7,004 bases of DNA from contig CAZLGM010000181.1 in NCBI GenBank assembly GCA_964558875.1, forward strand, positions 1 through 7,004, in the 5' to 3' direction. Made by a program: the position numbers and the translations under genes. The first letter of the stretch is position 1. Every line of letters starts with the position of its first letter. Shown in pieces: positions 1 to 5,619 of this stretch. The notes beneath the pieces are model-generated. The model worked only from the letters and a program-made list of their open reading frames with translations, made no database searches and was not told the DNA's origin. The stretch is from CAZLGM01 sp964558875. GTDB taxonomy: Bacteria > Desulfobacterota > Desulfobulbia > Desulfobulbales > Desulfocapsaceae.

Positions 1-19
1 TTACTGCCTTTTGTGCCAC
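1..19 (-). CDS. Start of an unidentified gene, partial (runs off left edge)
   Basis: Six codons are visible on the minus strand, starting with GTG at 17-19 and reading M-A-Q-K-A-V before the window ends. The start is supported by a perfect AGGAGG Shine-Dalgarno sequence at 26-31, six bases upstream. The gene is codirectional with truB and follows it after a 465-nt gap that contains a mobile element and a possible leader. In many bacteria the gene after truB is rpsO (ribosomal protein S15), which makes that the first candidate, but six residues cannot confirm it and no S15 motif is visible. Confidence 0.6.
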
Positions 20-25
20 AACAAT

Positions 26-31
26 CCTCCT
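26..31 (-). promoter_or_regulatory. Strong Shine-Dalgarno sequence
   Basis: The minus strand reads AGGAGG six bases before a GTG codon. It is the best ribosome binding site in the window and is what fixes the start of the left-edge gene. Confidence 0.75.
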
Positions 32-36
32 GATAT

Positions 37-104
37 GGTAATAATTACCTATTCTCTTTTTTTATCCTTACCATGATCTATTCTTATTATCCAACAGAAT
101 AGGT
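37..104 (-). promoter_or_regulatory. Possible leader with alternative RNA pairings
   Basis: On the minus strand ACCTATTCT (104 to 96) can pair over 9 bp with AGAATAGGT (55 to 47). Seven of the same bases (102 to 96) can instead pair with AGAATAG (84 to 78) across an 11-nt loop. The 3' arm of the long pairing also overlaps a near-palindrome, GGTAATTATTACC (49 to 37), that ends five bases before the Shine-Dalgarno sequence. These pairings exclude each other and lie directly ahead of a strong ribosome binding site, so an attenuator or autoregulatory leader is plausible. The segment is AT-rich, so chance pairing is a real alternative. Confidence 0.3.
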
Positions 105-131
105 CATAGAATATATACGAATCTCATTATA

Positions 132-161
132 ATTAAGTTGATCAACTCGCTGGGTCGTCAA
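132..161 (-). promoter_or_regulatory. Candidate sigma-70-type promoter with palindrome in spacer
   Basis: The minus strand shows TTGACG (161 to 156), five of six matches to the -35 consensus. After 18 bp comes CTTAAT (137 to 132), four of six to the -10 consensus. A perfect 12-bp palindrome, AGTTGATCAACT (136-147), overlaps the spacer and -10 edge and could be an operator. The promoter would give the left-edge gene a leader of roughly 110 nt. A perfect TATAAT lies nearby on the minus strand but has no good -35 at the right distance. This is a weak prediction. Confidence 0.25.
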
Positions 162-230
162 TCAACCCTACAATTAATCATTCCAGCCGAATTTTGCAAC
201 AATTTAGATGGTCAAAGGGTTTCCTGTCAA

Positions 231-243
231 CCTGAATCCGTGA
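231..243 (+). repeat. Terminal inverted repeat of copy A, hairpin-side end
   Basis: The sequence is CCTGAATCCGTGA, followed by GCATTCG, the base of the long stem. The same end occurs in copy B at 1464-1476 on the other strand. Confidence 0.88.
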
Positions 244-342
244 GCATTCGATAGTGCCGCATCTTTGCTTGACTTAACATTTCGATAATAGTGAACTATA
301 TTGGAGTGTTAAGTCAAGCAAAGATGCGGTGCTAGCGGATGC
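244..342 (+). repeat. Long hairpin of copy A
   Basis: Arm 244-279 pairs with 307-342 across a 27-nt loop. The inner 22 bp (258-279 with 307-328) are perfect. The outer 14 positions hold ten Watson-Crick pairs, three G-T wobbles and one A-G mismatch (251 with 335) when the plus strand folds. The loop contains a smaller inverted repeat, ATAGTGAACTAT, that is unchanged in copy B. On the opposite strand the wobbles become A-C mismatches, so the plus strand is the better folder here. Confidence 0.85.
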
Positions 343-438
343 CCCGAAGGGCGAGTAATTCTTTTGGGTTAAAATTGTATAATCCAATAATTATTTGTCG
401 CTATATCAAAGTGACATTAAGCAAAACAGCAACCTCCG

Positions 439-451
439 TCACGGATTCAGG
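439..451 (+). repeat. Terminal inverted repeat of copy A, tail-side end
   Basis: TCACGGATTCAGG is the exact complement of 231-243. It is preceded by CTCCG, which the tail-side end of copy B also shares, so the two ends of the element can be told apart. The target duplication GTCAA follows at 452-456. Confidence 0.88.
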
Positions 452-484
452 GTCAAGCCATATTCTGTCAGCCCGGACTGTCGC

Positions 485-1249
485 TCACTCCGCTCGTTGC
501 TCCAATTTATCAAGTAGTGTCTCCACCGGCATATAAGCGCTCATTAACTTTTCAAGGCTGTTGTCACCAAAAAGCAACTGTCCGTCAATACTGTTATCAA
601 CGGAAAAGAAACCCGATCTTGTCCGGCGAAGCTTGACCAGATAACTACCGCAGTCTAACTTATAGCCAATATCCGCTGCCAGTGTGCGAATATATGTCCC
701 CTTGGAGCAGACAACTCGTACTCCCAAGTCAACCGTATCTCCTGAAAGATCTTTTCCTCCATCGGTCCTCTCAAGGCTTTTAATGGTGACCTGCCGGGGT
801 TCTTTTACTATTTCTATGCCCTTTCTGGCATAATAGTAAAGAGGTTTCCCTTTATGTTTTAAAGCCGAGTAAGCCGGAGGAACCTGGCTGATGTCACCCC
901 GGAACTGTTTTAAACAGGCTTCAACCTGGTGCGCTGTCAGCTCACCTACGCTTTTCCTGCTGATGATCTCTCCTTCCGGGTCCTGGGTCGTAGTCTCCAC
1001 TCCCAGCCTCAGTGTTGCCAGATACTCCTTTTCGCCCCCCATTATTGAGGAAATCAGCCTGGTTGCCGGTCGTCCACCGCAGACAACAAGCAACCCGGTA
1101 GCAAAGGGGTCAAGAGTTCCAGCATGGCCGACTTTCTTGATACCGAGCAGATATCGAACACGACGAACAATCTGAAAGGAGCTGAAACCGGCCGGCTTAT
1201 CTATCAAAAATATTCCGGCTGAAAATACTCCACTACCCTGTCTCGACAC
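485..1249 (-). CDS. truB: tRNA pseudouridine-55 synthase TruB, short form
   Basis: TruB isomerises U55 to pseudouridine in the T-loop of tRNAs and also acts as a tRNA folding chaperone. The 254-residue protein shows the family blocks in order: the N-terminal IDKPAGFSS motif (about 16-24), GHAGTLDPFATGLL (41-54) with the catalytic aspartate at 47, KEYLATLRLGVETTTQD (74-90), the PPAYSALKHKGKPLYYYARKG region (124-144), CSKGTYIRTLAADIG (181-195), and the LRRTRSGFF segment (207-215). It stops right after MPVETLLDKLE, where longer family members continue into a PUA-like C-terminal domain. The start is GTG, with AAAAGG five bases upstream and an in-frame TAA just before it, so no earlier start exists. 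Mobile elements lie 12 nt upstream of the start and 33 nt past the stop. The catalytic core is intact, so the enzyme is probably active. Confidence 0.96.
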   Translation of the reverse strand: MSRQGSGVFSAGIFLIDKPAGFSSFQIVRRVRYLLGIKKVGHAGTLDPFATGLLVVCGGRPATRLISSIMGGEKEYLATLRLGVETTTQDPEGEIISRKSVGELTAHQVEACLKQFRGDISQVPPAYSALKHKGKPLYYYARKGIEIVKEPRQVTIKSLERTDGGKDLSGDTVDLGVRVVCSKGTYIRTLAADIGYKLDCGSYLVKLRRTRSGFFSVDNSIDGQLLFGDNSLEKLMSAYMPVETLLDKLEQRAE

Positions 1250-1261
1250 AACTACCTTTTA

Positions 1262-1274
1262 CCTGAATCCGTGA
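1262..1274 (-). repeat. Terminal inverted repeat of copy B, tail-side end
   Basis: The plus strand reads CCTGAATCCGTGA followed by CGGAG, matching the tail-side end of copy A in inverted form. The duplication TTTTA precedes it at 1257-1261. Confidence 0.88.
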
Positions 1275-1343
1275 CGGAGAAAGTTTGTTTTCTTGATAAC
1301 ATCCTAATATATCGCAGAATTATTGAACAATGCAACTTTAACC

Positions 1344-1366
1344 AAAAAAAACTCGCCCATTGGGGC
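1344..1366 (-). terminator. Terminator-like hairpin and T8 tract inside copy B
   Basis: On the minus strand, the direction of the operon, GCCC-CAAT-GGGC (1366 to 1355) is followed by GAG and eight T residues (1351 to 1344). The stem is only 4 bp, or 5 with a wobble, and three bases separate it from the T run, so alone it would be weak. It follows the much longer hairpin at 1365-1463 directly, and the combination could cause partial termination between nrnA and truB. In copy A the corresponding T run is interrupted. Confidence 0.35.
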
Positions 1367-1463
1367 ATCCGCTAGCACTGCATCTTTGCATGATTTAACT
1401 GCGCGATATAGTTCACTATTATCGTACAGTTAAATCATGCAAAGCTACAGCACTATCGAATGC
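1365..1463 (-). repeat. Long hairpin of copy B
   Basis: Folded on the minus strand, 1463 to 1428 pairs with 1400 to 1365. Relative to copy A, four stem pairs have changed on both sides and still pair (T-A to A-T, C-G to T-A twice, A-T to T-A). One pair became a wobble and one a G-A mismatch. The outer G-T wobbles are the same as in copy A and again favour the strand that here is the mRNA sense strand of the operon. Confidence 0.85.
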
Positions 1464-1476
1464 TCACGGATTCAGG
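1464..1476 (-). repeat. Terminal inverted repeat of copy B, hairpin-side end
   Basis: The plus strand reads TCACGGATTCAGG, the complement of 1262-1274. It is preceded by CGAATGC, the base of the stem. The second TTTTA duplication follows at 1477-1481. Confidence 0.88.
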
Positions 1477-1540
1477 TTTTATCATTAAACTCGCAGGATT
1501 CCCATTCAGCAGAAATCTGCCGCATAAACCATCCTGTTCA

Positions 1541-2542
1541 TCAAGCAAGAGCATCACTCAGTTTGGACAACATCTGCTCACGAACCTGTTCCAGAGTGGA
1601 ATCGAAAAACCTGCAACCGGCGGCGTTGCGATGTCCACCACCGCCAAACAAAGCGGCTATCGCTGCCACATCACATTCGCCCTTTGCCCGCATACTGACC
1701 CCGACAACACCATCTTTTGCTTCCTTGAGAAATACGGCCACTTTCACCGATTGAAGCGAGCGTGGATAATTAATGAATCCTTCAGTATCACCTTCGACAG
1801 CCCCGGTGCTGTCGACCATTTCCCGGGTCACATGGATAAATGCCAGCTGCTCGGACTGATACAGTTCAAGTGTGGACAGCACCTGCTCCATCAGCCTCAA
1901 TCTGGCCAGGGAATAATTATCATATATGTTTGCAGCCGCTTCTGCAGGATTTACCCCCCTGTCAAGCAGGTCAGCTGCAATTCTCATAGTTGTCGAGCTT
2001 GTCGAATCATACCTGAACGACCCGGTATCGGTGCAGATTGCCACATACAGGTTCTCGGCACAATCAGCCGAAACAGATGCACCCAGTTCCTTGCCCAGTA
2101 GATAGATCATTTCACCGGTGGACGATCGATCCGGCTCCAGCCAGAGATCAGTGCCATACCGCTCATGACCCCGGTGATGATCAATCACCAGAAACGGCTC
2201 AATGGCCAACAGTTGATCCTTATGACGCCCCAGCCTCTCAGCCGAGCCACAGTCCAGCGATATAATCGCTACATCTCCACCTGCTGAACCAGCAAACTGT
2301 TTAACCTCGTCAATATCGATAACTGCCTGGTTACAACCCGGTAAAAAATCCCAGATATGAGAAACCGGTTCCTCCAGGTAGCAGAGTACTTTTTTATCAA
2401 GTGAGCGCAGCATTTCAGCAAAACCGAACAGTGAACCCAGCGCGTCACCATCGGGATTCATATGGGTGACCAGGATCACATGGTTCACCTGCCCAATTGT
2501 CTGTCTGATCCGATCAGGAATCACCGCCAACCTCTTCCTCAC
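1541..2542 (-). CDS. nrnA: DHH/DHHA1 phosphoesterase, NrnA-type oligoribonuclease / pAp phosphatase
   Basis: NrnA-type enzymes remove nucleotides from 2-5-nt RNAs and dephosphorylate pAp, using two metal ions in the cytoplasm. The protein of up to 333 residues shows the DHH signature set: THMNPDGDALGS (26-37) with metal-binding His27, Asp31 and Asp33; DCGS (97-100); and IDHHRGH (120-126) with the defining Asp-His-His at 121-123. Next comes TDTGSFRYDSTSS in the centre, and a C-terminal DHHA1 domain with GGGGH at 300-304 for substrate binding. Two starts are possible. GTG at 2540-2542 gives 333 residues but has a poor ribosome site. GTG at 2522-2524 (VIPDRIRQ) has GAGG six bases upstream and matches the usual compact N-terminus better. 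Either overlaps rbfA, by 29 or 11 nt, implying translational coupling. The rbfA-nrnA-truB order is common outside the Enterobacteria. Confidence 0.93.
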   Translation of the reverse strand: MRKRLAVIPDRIRQTIGQVNHVILVTHMNPDGDALGSLFGFAEMLRSLDKKVLCYLEEPVSHIWDFLPGCNQAVIDIDEVKQFAGSAGGDVAIISLDCGSAERLGRHKDQLLAIEPFLVIDHHRGHERYGTDLWLEPDRSSTGEMIYLLGKELGASVSADCAENLYVAICTDTGSFRYDSTSSTTMRIAADLLDRGVNPAEAAANIYDNYSLARLRLMEQVLSTLELYQSEQLAFIHVTREMVDSTGAVEGDTEGFINYPRSLQSVKVAVFLKEAKDGVVGVSMRAKGECDVAAIAALFGGGGHRNAAGCRFFDSTLEQVREQMLSKLSDALA

Positions 2543-2948
2543 TGCTGCTCTTTCTTTCCTGAGCTATTTCCTCGAACAGTTTTTCGATCTGTTCCACCTT
2601 CTCAGCTGTCTTATCATAGATAAATCTCAGCTTCGGTGTGTATCGAAGATTGAGGGTCTTGGCCAGATGACTGCGAATAAAGCCCTTGGCCCGCTCCAGA
2701 CCATCTTCGGCACTGCGTCTTTTTTGCTCGCCGTAAAGAATGGTGAAGAAAATTTTTGCATATTTCAGGTCGTCGGACAGCTCGACTCTGGAAATCGACA
2801 CAGATTCGAGTTTGGGATCCCTGATTTTGCTGACCAGCAACATGGAGATTTCATTGCGGATCACATCAGCCACTCGGACGGAGCGCTTCTGCTGAGTCCT
2901 CCCAAGCCCTATTGAGTCAAGGGTCTCTTTAGGATCCCAGATTGACAC
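2514..2948 (-). CDS. rbfA: Ribosome-binding factor A
   Basis: RbfA is a small KH-fold protein that binds immature 30S subunits near the 5' end of 16S rRNA and helps late maturation, notably in the cold. The 144-residue product contains the family core: RVADVIRNEISMLLVSKIRDP (about 25-45), the strand motif SVSISRVELSDDLKYAKIFFTIL, a central helix with GLERAKGFIRSHLAKTLNLRYTP, and PKLRFIYDKTAEKVEQIEKLFEEI. It is slightly longer than a typical RbfA because of about 20 extra N-terminal residues and a short acidic tail. The GTG start shares its G with the TAG stop of infB, and AAGGTGA in the end of infB can serve as the ribosome site. This points to coupled translation of IF2 and RbfA. Confidence 0.94.
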   Translation of the reverse strand: MSIWDPKETLDSIGLGRTQQKRSVRVADVIRNEISMLLVSKIRDPKLESVSISRVELSDDLKYAKIFFTILYGEQKRRSAEDGLERAKGFIRSHLAKTLNLRYTPKLRFIYDKTAEKVEQIEKLFEEIAQERKSSSEEEVGGDS

Positions 2949-5575
2949 TACTGCTCACCTTCACCACCAAGCGCGGCTTCAACTTCCCGCATCTCGAAGG
3001 CCTCCAGGAGATCACCGACCTTGATATCGTTGAAGTTCTCCACGCCGATACCACATTCATAGCCCGAGCTAACCTCTTTGGCATCATCTTTAAATCGCTT
3101 CAACGAACTGATTTTACCGGTATAGATGACCACACCTTCGCGTAATACCCGAACGCCCGCATTCCTTCTGATAAGCCCGTCAGCCACAGAGCAGCCGGCA
3201 ATGGTTCCCACTTTGGGAACTTTGAAAGTATCCCTGACTTCGGCAGTGCCGATGACATCCTCTTCAAAGGTGGGCTCGAGCATGCCGACCATAGCCTTTT
3301 TGATATCATCAAGGGCATGATAGATTACATCATAAGACCGGACATCGATGTTCTCTTTGGTGGCCAGTTCTTTCACCTTGGCCGTCGGTCGAACATTGAA
3401 ACCGATAATGATCGCTTCCGACGCGGAAGCAAGCAGGATATCAGACTCGGTTATGGTCCCTGTGCCTTCATGGAGAACCCGAACTTTTACCTCATCGGTA
3501 GAGAGCTTTTCAGCCGCTTTGGCAAAGGCCTCCAGTGTACCCTGGACATCGGCCCGCAGAACAACTCTCAGCTCCAGCACATCTCCTTCGCTCATCTTTT
3601 CAAACAGTTTATCAAGCGATATCTTGGAGTTGCTCGCCAACCCCTGCTCCCGGGCCTTGAGAGAACGAGACTGGGAAACGGTCTTGGCCATTTTCTCATC
3701 TGTCACAACAATGAATTCATCACCTGCCGACGGCACTCCTGAAAGCCCTTGGACCTCGACCGGTATTGATGGTCCTGCCTCTTTAATGGGTCTGTTCTTA
3801 TCGTTTAACATAGCCCGAACCTTACCGCTGAACTGGCCGACAACAAAATGGTCTCCCTTTTTTAACGTTCCTTCCTGGACCAGTACCGTGGCAACGGCAC
3901 CTCTGCCTTTATCCAGTTTTGCCTCCACAACCCTGCCGGTTGCCTTCCTGTTGGGATCGGCTTTGAGTTCAAGCATCTCCGCCATGAGCTGCATATTCTC
4001 CATCAGGGCGGAAATACCTGTATTTTTCTTTGCCGATGTCTCACAGTAAATGGTTTCGCCACCCCACTCTTCAGGGGTCAGATCAAGTTCGGCCAGTTCC
4101 CGTTTAACCCGATCCGGATCAGCATTGTCCTTATCAATCTTATTCACAGCTACAATGATCGGTACTTCAGCTGCCTGGGCATGGTGGATTGCCTCTCTGG
4201 TCTGCTCCATGACTCCGTCATCCGCGGCCACTACCAGAATAACCAGATCAGTGATCTGGGCACCACGGGAGCGCATTTCCGTAAAGGCGGCATGACCAGG
4301 GGTGTCGACAAAGGTGACGTCTCCGTCTTTGGATTTGACATGGTAGGCGCCGATATGCTGGGTAATTCCACCGGCTTCGCCCTCTGCCACATCGGTCTTA
4401 CGGATGGCATCGAGAATGGAAGTCTTTCCATGATCGACATGACCCATGACAGTCACCACAGGAGAACGCGCAATAGCTTCGCCACCTTCTTCCTGCTCTT
4501 TGAGTTGCTGGATACCGATCTCCTCGGTAATTCCCTGCTCGATCTCATATTCAAAATCAGCGGCAATGATGGTTGCAGTATCCACATCCAGAGCCTGATT
4601 CATGGTGGCCATGACTCCGAGTCCCATCAGCTTGGCAATGACTTCACTGGCTTTGACTCGCATACGGGAGGCGAGATCACCGACGGTAATAGTCTCGTAA
4701 ACCTTTATCCGTTTCTTGCTCGCTTTCATTTCAGACGGAGGCTGGGCGGCCTTCTTTTTCTTCTTACCTTTTGCCCGCCGACCCCTTGGGCCAAACCCGC
4801 TTTCATAATCGGCTCCGAAATGGGTGAATTTGACCTTTTTTCGACCTTTCTTCTGTTTTCTGCCTTTGGCTGCCCGGTCTTTGTCATCATCTGAGGCGCG
4901 CCGATCCTTTTTCTTACCCTTGGTTCCCTGATCAGTCAATGGACCAGGAGTTTCATCGGCTACGGAAGCCCGTTGAGTACGAATCGCTGCCGACCGTTTT
5001 CCTTTCTTCCTGCCCCTTGCCGGTTTTTCCTCTTCAACAGGAATCTCGATAGTACCGACAACTTTGGCTATCGGTTTTCGGGCTGAGGCTTTCTTTTCAT
5101 TTTTCTTTTTCTTCGGTTTCTCTTTGGCCTCTACACCTTCTTCCTGAATCTCTTCTTCCTGAACCACTTCTTCCTCGGCCACGACCTCCTCAGGAACTGT
5201 TTCCTGTCCGACCTCTTCCTCTACAGGCTCAGTTGGCGGAGTTTCAGGCTCACCTTCTTTCGACAGCTCTTCTTCACCGAGTGCTTCTTCCTCAACTGTT
5301 TCTTCGACAACTTCTTTGCCGACAGCCGGTCGACGACGTATCACTTTTGACCGTCGTCTGATAACAGTCGGCCCTTTAGAGCCGCTGATCCGTTTTTCAA
5401 CCAGTTCGGTATTGGAGGTCTTTAAAACGGTTTCACGGATTCGATCAGCTTCTTCGGCATCAACTGTCGAGCTGTGTCCCTTGATGTCGAACCCCAGTTC
5501 AATCAATTTATCAGCCAACGCCTTACTGCTCATACCGGCCTCTTTGGCCAGTTCGTAGACCCTCACCCTGCTCAT
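2948..5575 (-). CDS. infB: Translation initiation factor IF-2
   Basis: IF2 is the GTPase that brings fMet-tRNA to the 30S subunit and promotes 50S joining. The 875-residue protein has an N-terminal IF2_N module (about 1-50), a long charged linker (about 60-285), and a second IF2_N module beginning KRIKVYETITVGDLA (about 288-345). The G domain follows: G1 GHVDHGKT (378-385), G2 threonine in GGITQHIGAY (402-411), G3 DTPGH (424-428), G4 NKID (478-481), G5 SAK (514-516). Domains II, C1 and C2 make up the rest. The linker is split by charge: about 88-150 is dominated by Glu and 150-280 by Lys/Arg. ATG start with GGGAG six bases upstream; 44 nt separate it from ylxR. All catalytic motifs are intact and the length is normal for long-linker IF2. 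Confidence 0.98.
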   Translation of the reverse strand: MSRVRVYELAKEAGMSSKALADKLIELGFDIKGHSSTVDAEEADRIRETVLKTSNTELVEKRISGSKGPTVIRRRSKVIRRRPAVGKEVVEETVEEEALGEEELSKEGEPETPPTEPVEEEVGQETVPEEVVAEEEVVQEEEIQEEGVEAKEKPKKKKNEKKASARKPIAKVVGTIEIPVEEEKPARGRKKGKRSAAIRTQRASVADETPGPLTDQGTKGKKKDRRASDDDKDRAAKGRKQKKGRKKVKFTHFGADYESGFGPRGRRAKGKKKKKAAQPPSEMKASKKRIKVYETITVGDLASRMRVKASEVIAKLMGLGVMATMNQALDVDTATIIAADFEYEIEQGITEEIGIQQLKEQEEGGEAIARSPVVTVMGHVDHGKTSILDAIRKTDVAEGEAGGITQHIGAYHVKSKDGDVTFVDTPGHAAFTEMRSRGAQITDLVILVVAADDGVMEQTREAIHHAQAAEVPIIVAVNKIDKDNADPDRVKRELAELDLTPEEWGGETIYCETSAKKNTGISALMENMQLMAEMLELKADPNRKATGRVVEAKLDKGRGAVATVLVQEGTLKKGDHFVVGQFSGKVRAMLNDKNRPIKEAGPSIPVEVQGLSGVPSAGDEFIVVTDEKMAKTVSQSRSLKAREQGLASNSKISLDKLFEKMSEGDVLELRVVLRADVQGTLEAFAKAAEKLSTDEVKVRVLHEGTGTITESDILLASASEAIIIGFNVRPTAKVKELATKENIDVRSYDVIYHALDDIKKAMVGMLEPTFEEDVIGTAEVRDTFKVPKVGTIAGCSVADGLIRRNAGVRVLREGVVIYTGKISSLKRFKDDAKEVSSGYECGIGVENFNDIKVGDLLEAFEMREVEAALGGEGEQ

Positions 5576-5619
5576 TTAATACTCCCGTCTTTGTGGTGCG
5601 ATGACCTCATTCCCACTCA

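Larger units (their letters stand above)
231..451 (+). mobile_element. MITE-like non-autonomous element, copy A
   Basis: This 221-bp element is bounded by a perfect 13-bp terminal inverted repeat, CCTGAATCCGTGA at 231-243 and its complement at 439-451. A 5-bp direct duplication GTCAA flanks it at 226-230 and 452-456, the signature of cut-and-paste insertion. Inside, next to the left repeat, is a 36-bp hairpin (244-342), then a small GCCC-CGAA-GGGC hairpin (341-352), then an AT-rich tail. It holds no meaningful reading frame and must have been moved by a transposase encoded elsewhere. Copy B (1262-1476) is its relative: the first 125 bp match it gaplessly with 18 differences by hand count (about 86%), and the tail is recognisably related but more diverged. 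It lies 33 nt past the truB stop. The CCT ends and 5-bp duplication are compatible with the IS1380 family, but the family is not established. Confidence 0.88.
1262..1476 (-). mobile_element. MITE-like non-autonomous element, copy B
   Basis: This 215-bp relative of the element at 231-451 lies in the opposite orientation. Its ends are perfect 13-bp inverted repeats at 1262-1274 and 1464-1476. The flanking 5-bp duplication is TTTTA (1257-1261 and 1477-1481), different from that of copy A, so the two inserted independently. Read on the minus strand it has the same order: terminal repeat, long hairpin, short GCCC-CAAT-GGGC hairpin, T-rich run, AT-rich tail, terminal repeat. It sits in the operon between nrnA and truB. 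Removing it and one duplication would leave a 71-nt spacer. The duplicated TAAAA forms part of the AAAAGG ahead of truB, so insertion kept the ribosome binding site whole. No transposase is encoded. Confidence 0.88.

Noticed and set aside
339..536. 65-codon plus-strand frame spanning copy A and the end of truB
   Set aside because: It crosses the element boundary and the truB coding end, and the product looks random; the element is too small to code for a transposase.
231..1476. Composite transposon carrying truB
   Set aside because: Each copy has its own distinct 5-bp duplication and truB is in its normal operon place, so the pair did not arrive together.
231..1476. CRISPR array or simple REP sequences
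   Set aside because: There are only two dispersed copies, inverted, with defined terminal repeats and target duplications, which fits transposable elements instead.
1460..2101. 213-codon plus-strand frame opposite nrnA
   Set aside because: It begins inside a mobile element end, runs antisense to a conserved gene and has no family features.
3348..4049. 233-codon open frame on the plus strand, and others opposite infB such as 4181-4894
   Set aside because: They lie antisense to well-conserved infB, have no recognisable domains and reflect codon bias of the real gene.
4700..4800. Internal start for a shorter IF2 isoform at the Met near residue 283
   Set aside because: No purine-rich ribosome site precedes that codon, so there is no support beyond the known existence of isoforms in Escherichia coli.
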